Assembly: GCA_023246995.1 (NCBI GenBank) | Contig: JAHFHI010000059.1 | Span: 1-7,263, forward strand | Reading direction: 5' to 3' | Length of the DNA: 7,263 nucleotides | Origin: Candidatus Omnitrophota bacterium | GTDB taxonomy: Bacteria > Omnitrophota > Omnitrophia > Omnitrophales > Aquincolibacteriaceae | Shown: piece after piece, positions 1-5,187 of the stretch | How the letters are laid out: every line of letters starts with the position of its first letter | Numbering within the stretch: position 1 is the first letter of the stretch | Notes under the pieces: model-generated | What the model was told of the DNA's origin: nothing | Databases searched by the model: none | The model's input: only the letters and a program-made list of their open reading frames with translations | Translations under genes and position numbers: made by a program

Positions 1-3
1 TTT

Positions 4-36
4 CCCTCACCCCAACCCTCTCCCATAGGGAGAGGG
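4..36. repeat. REP-like GC-rich palindrome at window edge
   Basis: The sequence shows a perfect inverted repeat: CCCTCTCCC (16-24), a 3-nt loop ATA, and GGGAGAGGG (28-36). It is preceded by CCCTCACCCCAA (4-15). From memory, very similar CCCTCACCCC-AACCCTCTCCC strings occur as dispersed extragenic palindromes in many bacterial genomes. No T-tract follows on either strand, so a classical intrinsic terminator is unlikely. The element may continue to the left of the window. Copy number in this genome cannot be judged here. Confidence 0.55.
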
Positions 37-76
37 GACATTTGCGGAACCCGAGTCTTATAGAGAAGCGTCTTCT

Positions 77-84
77 AGGAGGGG
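77..84 (+). promoter_or_regulatory. Strong Shine-Dalgarno that decides the start of the first gene
   Basis: AGGAGGGG at 77-84 is a near-perfect ribosome binding site. The GTG at 93 lies 8 nt downstream, the ideal distance. The ATG at 105 is 20 nt away, and the in-frame TTG at 42 is upstream of the site. GTG 93 is therefore preferred. The start codon lies in a small inverted repeat, GTGAG/CTCAC (93-97 and 100-104), which could modestly affect initiation. Confidence 0.65.
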
Positions 85-92
85 TGTCCCGA

Positions 93-530
93 GTGAGTTC
101 TCACATGAGGGCTATTCAGGTGCTGCTTGTCGAGGATGATGCCGCCGACGTCAGGCTCACCGAAGAGGCCTTAAAAGCCAGCCGGTTTTCCCTGAAGCTC
201 GAAGCGGTCGATGACGGTGAAAAGGCGATCCGTTATCTGCGCCGGGAAGGCGAGTATCGCGCCAAGCAAAGGCCTGATCTGATCGTGCTTGATCTCAATC
301 TTCCTCGAAAAGACGGACGAGAAGTGCTTCTTGAAATCAAGCATGACGAGGATTTGAAGAAAATTCCGGTCGTGGTGCTGACCACTTCCAACGCGGCGTC
401 CGATGTCGCTAAAGTCTACGCCGCCGGGGGAAATTGCTTCGTCACAAAGCCCCTTGATTTCGCGGATTTTCAAAAAGCCATTTTGGGCATCGAAGATTTC
501 TGGTTCTCGATCGCGAGACTGCCGGAGTGA
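93..530 (+). CDS. Stand-alone response regulator receiver (Rcp1-like)
   Basis: This is a single-domain CheY/Rcp1-type receiver of about 145 residues from GTG 93, with no output domain. The acidic pocket is in the VLLVEDD motif near residue 14. The phosphoacceptor is Asp67 in VLDLNLP (codon at 291). The conserved Thr97 (VVLTTS) and Lys119 (VTKP) complete the active site. The long loop between helix alpha-2 and the phosphoacceptor (RREGEYRAKQRPD) and the C-terminal IEDFW stretch are typical of regulators that partner phytochrome-like kinases. The stop overlaps the start of the following histidine kinase by 4 nt (GTGA), so the two are translationally coupled and probably act in one phosphotransfer pathway in the cytoplasm. 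ATG 105 is the alternative start; it would remove only VSSH. No effector can be inferred. Confidence 0.9.
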   Translation: MSSHMRAIQVLLVEDDAADVRLTEEALKASRFSLKLEAVDDGEKAIRYLRREGEYRAKQRPDLIVLDLNLPRKDGREVLLEIKHDEDLKKIPVVVLTTSNAASDVAKVYAAGGNCFVTKPLDFADFQKAILGIEDFWFSIARLPE

Positions 531-1681
531 GTACCCCGTTGCCCGCCCAAGAACCCCCGGCCTCTTTGCCCAAGATTCCCTCGAAGACGCTGCATGTCCT
601 ATTAATCGAAGACGACCCCGGGGATCAGCGTTTATTTGCGTATATGCTCCCCAAGGAAGGCGCGATAGGTTTAGAGCTTTCGATCGCCGCGACTCTTGAA
701 AAAGGCCTTGAAGCGGCGGGTCTAAAAATCCCCGATGTGATCGTACTCGATTTTTATCTGCCGGACAGCCAGGGCTTGGAAAGTCTCAACATTTTAGGCG
801 AAAAATTTCCCGATATCCCGGTGATTGTGGTGACCGGGCTGAATGACGATGAGGCGGGCCTCAAGGCCATTCAGAGGGGGGCGCAGGACTATCTGATTAA
901 GGGCCGGTTTGATTCCGTACAGATTCTGCGGATCCTTCTTTTTGCGGTCGAGCGAAAAAAACTTCTCCTGATGAGGGAACAGTTTGTCCATATGGTCAGC
1001 CATGAGGTGCGCAACCCCCTTGCGGTGCTCAAGGAATGCATCCAGCAGGTTTTAGACGGCATCGCGGGGCCGATCTCGGAAGACGCCCGCTCCCTGCTCA
1101 ACCTGGCCCAGCACAGCATCGGCCGGCTTGTGCGGACATCTTCCGATCTCCTTGATTTGGCCAAGATGGAGGCGGGAAAGAACGCAATCACGGAAAGCGA
1201 TTTTGACCTAAACGCGATGGCCCGCGAAATGGTGGATTTCTTTGAAATGACGGCGCGCACTAAAGGCATCAGGATTGAAACGGCGATTCCGGGATCGCCT
1301 TCGAGAGTGCTCGCCGATAGGGATCAGATTGCCAGGGTATGGACCAACCTCTTGACCAATGCCCTCAAATTCACCCAGACCGGATGTATCGTAATCCGTA
1401 TTAGGCATCAGGAGAAGCACTTCGAGTGCTCTGTCGAAGATACGGGGCCCGGCCTTCCCCAGGAAGCCTTGGACAGAGTTTTTAACAAATTCGAGCAGTT
1501 CGGGAATTTGGCTTCCCCCAAAGGCGAAGGCTCGGGCCTCGGGCTGTCCATCGCCAAAACGATCGTGGAAGCACACGGGGGGCGTATCCATGCCCGCAAT
1601 CTCCCCGGCGGGGGAGCCTGCTTTACTTTTACGCTGCCTAAGATGGCCTCGCCTTCTCCCTCCCCCGACGTGTCAGGTTAG
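527..1681 (+). CDS. Hybrid sensor histidine kinase, REC-HisKA-HATPase_c
   Basis: This 384-residue cytoplasmic protein has an N-terminal receiver domain in place of a sensor. Receiver (about 22-140): IEDD pocket, phosphoacceptor Asp75 in VLDFYLP, Thr103, Lys125. A helical linker (about 137-152) leads to the HisKA dimerisation domain, with phosphoacceptor His159 in the H-box MVSHEVRNPL. The ATPase domain has an N-box (NLLTNALKFT, 274-283, Asn278), a G1 box (VEDTGPG, Asp305), an F-box (NKFEQF, 320-325) and a G2 box (GSGLGL, 335-340). All catalytic residues are present. There is no transmembrane segment or PAS/GAF domain, so activity is probably controlled by phosphorylation of its own receiver or by partner kinases. 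The start is GTG 527, overlapping the upstream receiver gene by 4 nt. The two likely form a relay; the input signal is unknown. Confidence 0.93.
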   Translation: MSTPLPAQEPPASLPKIPSKTLHVLLIEDDPGDQRLFAYMLPKEGAIGLELSIAATLEKGLEAAGLKIPDVIVLDFYLPDSQGLESLNILGEKFPDIPVIVVTGLNDDEAGLKAIQRGAQDYLIKGRFDSVQILRILLFAVERKKLLLMREQFVHMVSHEVRNPLAVLKECIQQVLDGIAGPISEDARSLLNLAQHSIGRLVRTSSDLLDLAKMEAGKNAITESDFDLNAMAREMVDFFEMTARTKGIRIETAIPGSPSRVLADRDQIARVWTNLLTNALKFTQTGCIVIRIRHQEKHFECSVEDTGPGLPQEALDRVFNKFEQFGNLASPKGEGSGLGLSIAKTIVEAHGGRIHARNLPGGGACFTFTLPKMASPSPSPDVSG

Positions 1682-1688
1682 TTGACAC
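1670..1688. promoter_or_regulatory. Palindrome overlapping the -35 box (putative operator)
   Basis: GTGTCA (1670-1675), a 7-nt spacer, and TGACAC (1683-1688) form a perfect 6-bp inverted repeat, 19 bp in total. It covers the stop codon of the histidine kinase gene and nearly all of the -35 hexamer of the yicC promoter. No T-tract follows, so it does not look like a terminator. Its position suits a dimeric repressor that would block RNA polymerase, but no regulator can be named, and a chance match is possible. Confidence 0.35.
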
Positions 1689-1710
1689 CAGGGGCGCAAG
1701 TCCTTATAAT
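1682..1710 (+). promoter_or_regulatory. Perfect consensus sigma-70 promoter for the yicC operon
   Basis: TTGACA (1682-1687), a 17-nt spacer and TATAAT (1705-1710) match the housekeeping consensus at all twelve positions with ideal spacing. Transcription should start near 1717, leaving a leader of only about 17 nt before the ATG at 1734, with no more than a weak GAG as a Shine-Dalgarno. The promoter sits in the 52-nt gap after the two-component module. It therefore marks the start of a separate operon of housekeeping genes that should be strongly expressed unless repressed. Confidence 0.85.
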
Positions 1711-1733
1711 TCTTCAACTTACTTCGAGAAATC

Positions 1734-2618
1734 ATGGCCATTCGCAGCATGACGGCATTTGCTCGGGCCGTTTCAAATACCCCGGAAGGCGCGTGGGGCA
1801 TTGAAATACGCTCGCTCAATCACCGATATTTTGAATTTTCTTTAAAAGTTCCTCCCGCATTAGGTTCCTTGGAGAACAGAATACGTGATTTTGTTCAAGC
1901 CTCTTTGAGGCGCGGCAAGGTGACGGTCAGTTTAATGCGCGAGTCCGCGAGCGGCGAGGCGGCGAACCGGGCTGTCATTGATGAATCGGCCGTGCGTTTT
2001 TACGCGGCATCGGTTAAAAAACTCAAGCGGAAATTCCGCCTGGGCGGGGATTTGAGCGTGAGCGATCTCTTGAGGCTCCCCGGCATTTTTACCGCCGAGG
2101 AACGCAAGACGGATGCCGAAAAGATCTGGCCATCTTTGCAAAGGCTTCTGGTGCAGGGGTTAAAAAAGGCCGTCACGGCCAAACATCTCGAGGGCCGCAA
2201 GCTTAGCCAGGATATCCTTACCCGGCTTGGCCTGATCCGGGTCGCGCTCGCGAAGATTGAAAAATCCGCGGCCGGACAAAACGAGCGGATTCTTAAAAAA
2301 TTGAGTGAGAGGATGAACGCTATCCTGAAAGATCATCCGGCCGATCCCGACCGGCTCGCGCGGGAGGCCGCGTTTCTGGCCGAACGAAGCGATATCACGG
2401 AAGAAATCGTACGCATGAAAAGTCATTTGGATCTTTTTAAGGCGCGGCTCGGCGGCGGCGCGGAAATCGGACGGGAGCTTGATTTCCTTTGCCAGGAAAT
2501 GAACCGGGAGGTCAACACCCTGGGCTCCAAGGCCCAGCTTTTTGAGGTCGCGACCGAAGTCGTGTTTGTCAAAGGCGAGCTTGAAAAAATCAGAGAACAA
2601 ATCCAAAACATCGAGTAA
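1734..2618 (+). CDS. yicC: YicC/YloC family endoribonuclease
   Basis: The 294-residue length is normal for the family. The N-terminal YicC domain starts with RSMTAFAR (4-11; family consensus RSMTGFGR) and contains EIRSLNHRYFE (24-34). The conserved C-terminal domain (about 231-294) contains GRELDFLCQEMNRE, a VNTLGSKA segment and the terminal REQIQNIE, all family signatures. Members such as E. coli YicC and Bacillus YloC are described as RNA-binding endoribonucleases; YicC affects small-RNA turnover. This protein probably acts in cytoplasmic RNA decay. It is the first gene behind the consensus promoter and overlaps gmk by 38 nt; yicC-gmk adjacency is common across bacteria. The ATG at 1734 fits the family N-terminus exactly. 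The Gly to Ala changes in the first motif look tolerable. Confidence 0.95.
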   Translation: MAIRSMTAFARAVSNTPEGAWGIEIRSLNHRYFEFSLKVPPALGSLENRIRDFVQASLRRGKVTVSLMRESASGEAANRAVIDESAVRFYAASVKKLKRKFRLGGDLSVSDLLRLPGIFTAEERKTDAEKIWPSLQRLLVQGLKKAVTAKHLEGRKLSQDILTRLGLIRVALAKIEKSAAGQNERILKKLSERMNAILKDHPADPDRLAREAAFLAERSDITEEIVRMKSHLDLFKARLGGGAEIGRELDFLCQEMNREVNTLGSKAQLFEVATEVVFVKGELEKIREQIQNIE

Positions 2619-3228
2619 GAATTCAGGCTCCGGAATCCTGATCATTTTTTCGGCGCCCTCGGGGTGCGGCAAGACTACGATCGTGGACCGTCTCCTTAAG
2701 CGTCACGGTGACTGGGTCCGCTCGGTTTCCGTGACCACCCGCACGCCGCGATCCGGGGAAAAAGACGGGGAAGATTACCGTTTTGTCACCCCGAAGCAGT
2801 TCTCGGAGATGGAGGCCGGGGGAGAACTTTTGGAATCGGCAAAGGTTTTTGACCAGTGGTACGGAACCCCCAAGCGTTTTGTTCTGGAAGCACTCGAGTC
2901 GGGCCGTGAGGTGATCCTGGCCATTGACGTGCAGGGGGCCAAAAAGATCCGTCAGGGCATCGGACGCGAAGCGGCCCTGCTTAGCTTTTTTATTTTGCCG
3001 CCTTCGATTAAAGCCTTGAGGGACCGGCTTGAGGCCCGCGGCACCGAATCGGCTGGGGAGATCGAAAGGCGCATGGATGTCGCGCAGGATGAAATCAAGG
3101 ACGCGGGTTCCTATGATCACGCAGTCGTTAATCAAAACCTGGATCAGACCATTCTCGAAGTCGAGGAAATGATTCAGGATTTCAAAAACAAAAGGAGCAA
3201 AAAAAACAATGCCTTACATTTGTCTTGA
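2581..3228 (+). CDS. gmk: Guanylate kinase
   Basis: Gmk converts GMP plus ATP to GDP plus ADP in purine nucleotide metabolism. From the TTG at 2581 the protein has 215 residues, against 207 in E. coli. The P-loop is APSGCGKT (25-32). The GMP-binding region is SVTTRTPRSGEKDGEDY (50-66). The lid and C-terminal part include RLEARGTES, the RRMDVAQDE stretch and YDHAVVNQNL. TTG 2581 is chosen because AAGG (2572-2575) lies 5 nt upstream, and the only other upstream in-frame starts (TTG 2566, TTG 2542) would overlap yicC further. No ATG or GTG exists between 2581 and the conserved core. The first 16 residues are a Lys/Ser-rich tail, so the exact start is uncertain. Expression probably depends on translation of yicC. 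The 3' end overlaps rpoZ by 20 nt. Confidence 0.95.
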   Translation: MKKSENKSKTSSKNSGSGILIIFSAPSGCGKTTIVDRLLKRHGDWVRSVSVTTRTPRSGEKDGEDYRFVTPKQFSEMEAGGELLESAKVFDQWYGTPKRFVLEALESGREVILAIDVQGAKKIRQGIGREAALLSFFILPPSIKALRDRLEARGTESAGEIERRMDVAQDEIKDAGSYDHAVVNQNLDQTILEVEEMIQDFKNKRSKKNNALHLS

Positions 3229-3430
3229 AAATGTTTTAAAAGTACCCGGGGCGAGCCTTTATAAGCTGACGCTGACCGCGGCCGCGCGTGCCAACGAGCT
3301 GGCCACGGGCGCCCAGCCGCTTGTCAAAAGCACCTCTAAGAAGGTTTCTTCGGTCGCGCTTGAAGAAGTTGTCGCCGGGAAGGTCCGCTATGAGATCGTC
3401 AAATCCAAAGAAAAGAAGTCTGGCTCATAA
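3209..3430 (+). CDS. rpoZ: DNA-directed RNA polymerase omega subunit
   Basis: This 73-residue protein matches omega, the small subunit that helps fold and anchor the beta-prime subunit of RNA polymerase. The family core is ARANELATGAQPLV (26-39), followed by a basic linker (KSTSKK) and the SVALEEVVAGKV helix (48-59). The N-terminal YKLTLTAAARA helix is also typical. The ATG at 3209 has AGGAG at 3193-3197, 11 nt upstream, inside the end of gmk. The gene lies between gmk and coaC, as in many bacteria. It overlaps gmk by 20 nt and coaC by 41 nt. The C-terminus is a short basic tail (KSKEKKSGS). Confidence 0.9.
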   Translation: MPYICLENVLKVPGASLYKLTLTAAARANELATGAQPLVKSTSKKVSSVALEEVVAGKVRYEIVKSKEKKSGS

Positions 3431-3962
3431 GACGGTTCTTCACATCCTGACCGGGTCCATCGCCGCCTACAAGGCCGGGGACCTGATCCGGGAGCTTCGC
3501 GACGCGGGTGCGCGGGTGCGTTGCGTCATGACGGAGTCGTCCAAGCACTTTGTGACGCCCCTGGTTCTGCGGGCCCTAAGCGGGGAGCCGGTTTATCATG
3601 ATTTCTTTTCGCCGGACACACCCTATGATGTTTTGCACACCACGCTAGCCGAAGAGTCGGATCTGATTCTCGCGGCGCCGGCTTCGGCTGATTTTATCGC
3701 CCGCCTGGCGGCCGGGATGGCCGGGGACCTGGCCAGCTGCATCGTGCTTGCGACCCGCAAGCCCGTGGTCTTGGTGCCGGCCATGAATGATCAAATGTAC
3801 ACGCATCCTCTGACCCGCAAAAATATCGAGACCCTAAAGGGTATCGGGTATCACTTTATTGATCCCGTCAAGGGCCGGCTTGTCTGCGGCCGTGATGCCA
3901 TCGGCCATGTGAGCGAACCCCAAACCGTGGTCGCGCGGGTGGCCGCGTTGCTTAAAAACTGA
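3390..3962 (+). CDS. coaC: Phosphopantothenoylcysteine decarboxylase (CoaC half of CoaBC)
   Basis: This FMN-dependent enzyme decarboxylates 4'-phosphopantothenoylcysteine to 4'-phosphopantetheine in coenzyme A synthesis. The protein has 190 residues. Flavoprotein motifs: TGSIAAYK (21-28), the active-site histidine His83 in the H-T-T-L segment, the APASADFIARLAAG segment (96-109), the PAMN motif (130-133), and Cys166 in RLVCG, equivalent to the catalytic cysteine of the ACG motif. The ATG at 3390 has GGGAAGG (3377-3383) 6 nt upstream, so an earlier start is unnecessary; it lies 41 nt inside rpoZ. In most bacteria this domain is fused to the CoaB synthetase. Here it ends at a UGA (3960-3962), and coaB continues in the same reading frame 21 nt later. 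All catalytic residues are kept, so the half should be active, probably as an oligomer. Confidence 0.93.
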   Translation: MRSSNPKKRSLAHKTVLHILTGSIAAYKAGDLIRELRDAGARVRCVMTESSKHFVTPLVLRALSGEPVYHDFFSPDTPYDVLHTTLAEESDLILAAPASADFIARLAAGMAGDLASCIVLATRKPVVLVPAMNDQMYTHPLTRKNIETLKGIGYHFIDPVKGRLVCGRDAIGHVSEPQTVVARVAALLKN

Positions 3963-3983
3963 CCCCCCAAAATAAACACTTCG

Positions 3984-4652
3984 ATGGCCAAGCTTTTTGC
4001 GCCCCACAAAATTCTCGTTACGGCCGGGCCTACCCGCGAAATGCTGGACCCCGTGCGCTTTCTTTCCAATCTTTCGACCGGAGAAATGGGCTATGCCGTG
4101 GCGCGCGAAGCCCGGCGAAGGGGACGGAAGGTGACCTTGATCAGCGGGCCCACGGCCTTGAAAAAGCCCGCAGGGGTGCGCTGGGTCGGCATTACGAGCG
4201 CCCGCGAGCTGGAACGCGCCTGCCGTCGGCAGTTTGCTCAAAACGACATTTTGATTATGACCGCGGCGGTGTGTGACTTTACGGCGGCGAAGCCGAGTAA
4301 GCAGAAAATCAGCCGGACGAAGACCCACAGCCTGCATCTCATGCAAACGCCGGACATCGTGGGAGGGCTCGGGCGCCGAAAAAGGAATCGGCTTGTGATC
4401 GGTTTTTGTCTTGAAACGCGAGACTGGCTCCGCCGCGCGCGCGAAAAAATCGCGCGAAAGCATCTGGATGGAATCGTGGCCAATTATTACAGCCCGGCCC
4501 ATAATCCTTTCGGCAAACGGCGTATCAACACGGCTTTTTTGGATGCTTTTGGGAATGCGCGAATTCTTAAAAAGCAAAGCAAAACCCAGGTTGCCCGGAA
4601 GCTTTTGGATTGGGCTGATTCCCTGGCGCTTGGTTTTCGTAAGAAAATTTGA
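3984..4652 (+). CDS. coaB: Phosphopantothenate-cysteine ligase (CoaB half of CoaBC)
   Basis: This enzyme joins 4'-phosphopantothenate and cysteine using a nucleotide triphosphate, the step before CoaC. The protein has 222 residues. The nucleotide-binding start is LVTAGPTRE (11-19), then DPVRFLSNLSTGEMG (22-36) and ISGPT (53-57). AAVCDF (94-99) precedes the KIS segment (108-110), matching the lysine of the KIKK motif. Later come GFCLET (140-145) and IVAN (164-167). The family order is intact. In E. coli and most bacteria this is the C-terminal domain of bifunctional CoaBC. Here it is a separate reading frame, in phase with coaC and starting at ATG 3984. No Shine-Dalgarno is visible in the CCCCCCAAAATAAACACTTCG leader, so translation may rely on reinitiation after coaC or on UGA readthrough. 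The C-terminus is Lys/Arg-rich. Confidence 0.92.
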   Translation: MAKLFAPHKILVTAGPTREMLDPVRFLSNLSTGEMGYAVAREARRRGRKVTLISGPTALKKPAGVRWVGITSARELERACRRQFAQNDILIMTAAVCDFTAAKPSKQKISRTKTHSLHLMQTPDIVGGLGRRKRNRLVIGFCLETRDWLRRAREKIARKHLDGIVANYYSPAHNPFGKRRINTAFLDAFGNARILKKQSKTQVARKLLDWADSLALGFRKKI

Positions 4653-4676
4653 TTTGAACGGTAAAATGGCTATAAT
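4649..4676 (+). promoter_or_regulatory. Sigma-70-like promoter for the lipoprotein-pfk unit
   Basis: TATAAT at 4671-4676 is a perfect -10 hexamer. TTGATT at 4649-4654, 16 nt upstream, matches four of six -35 positions and overlaps the coaB stop codon. Transcription would start near 4683, about 35 nt before the lipoprotein ATG. That leader holds a strong AAGGAGG ribosome binding site at 4704-4710, 7 nt from the ATG. No terminator hairpin separates coaB from this point, so readthrough from the upstream operon is also possible. Confidence 0.6.
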
Positions 4677-4717
4677 GCCCACAACCCAGATTTAAAAAAG
4701 GCCAAGGAGGATTCCAA

Positions 4718-5182
4718 ATGAAACGTCCTAATTCAAGGCTCACCCTTTTAATGGTCATGATGACACTCGTTACCGGGTGCGCCACCGGGGGAACCGGCGG
4801 GCTTAGCGAACGGGAGTCCGGCGCGCTTTTGGGCGGCGGCCTCGGAGCCGGCCTCGGAGCTATTATCGGAAATCAGACCGGACATGCCGGAGCCGGGACC
4901 GCGATTGGCGCGGGAGCCGGTGCTTTGGCCGGCGCTCTTATGGGAGAATCCCAGCGCCGCCAGAAGGAAAACATCAAAAACGAGCTGCGTCAGGAATCGA
5001 TGCAGCAGCAGTATCAGCCCCAGTATGCCCCGCAACCCTACGGCGCCCAGCAGACCCAGGCTCCCGTCACGACCCCGACACAGGAAATTCATAACAAGTA
5101 CAATCCCCGCACCGGCCAGACTTTTCCCGATCGCTTTAAGTTTGATCCGAATACGGGAGAAGAGCTGCAGTATCTTCGCTGA
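4718..5182 (+). CDS. Glycine-zipper lipoprotein
   Basis: This 154-residue protein has a lipoprotein signal: basic MKR, a hydrophobic stretch (8-18) and lipobox VTGC with the lipidated Cys21. Ala at +2 suggests outer-membrane sorting if the E. coli rule applies. Residues 35-76 form a glycine zipper (repeated GxxxG and GAG steps, two helices split by the NQTGH turn), as in the Gly-zipper/YMGG lipoprotein families, which insert or pack in membranes. Then comes a charged helix (QRRQKENIKNELRQ), a Gln/Pro-rich linker (about 94-120), and a C-terminal tail with two similar units, NPRTGQTF and DPNTGEEL. The start is fixed by AAGGAGG 7 nt upstream. The gene is 5 nt upstream of pfk, a functionally unexplained neighbour. 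Structural or envelope roles are likely; the exact function is unknown. Confidence 0.85.
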   Translation: MKRPNSRLTLLMVMMTLVTGCATGGTGGLSERESGALLGGGLGAGLGAIIGNQTGHAGAGTAIGAGAGALAGALMGESQRRQKENIKNELRQESMQQQYQPQYAPQPYGAQQTQAPVTTPTQEIHNKYNPRTGQTFPDRFKFDPNTGEELQYLR

Positions 5183-5187
5183 TTGAT

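Noticed and set aside
16..43. Intrinsic terminator at the window start
   Set aside because: The hairpin is strong but is followed by GACATTTG without a T-tract.
42..92. Earlier TTG start for the first receiver gene
   Set aside because: It lies upstream of the AGGAGGGG ribosome binding site and adds residues not expected before the receiver fold.
3957..3990. Frameshift from the C6 run as the cause of the coaC/coaB split
   Set aside because: Both halves are in the same frame, so a single indel cannot explain the break; only a substitution at the UGA or a real stop can.
3834..4682. Long minus-strand open frame antisense to coaC/coaB
   Set aside because: It is a composition effect opposite strongly conserved coaC/coaB coding sequence; the product has no domain and no start signals.
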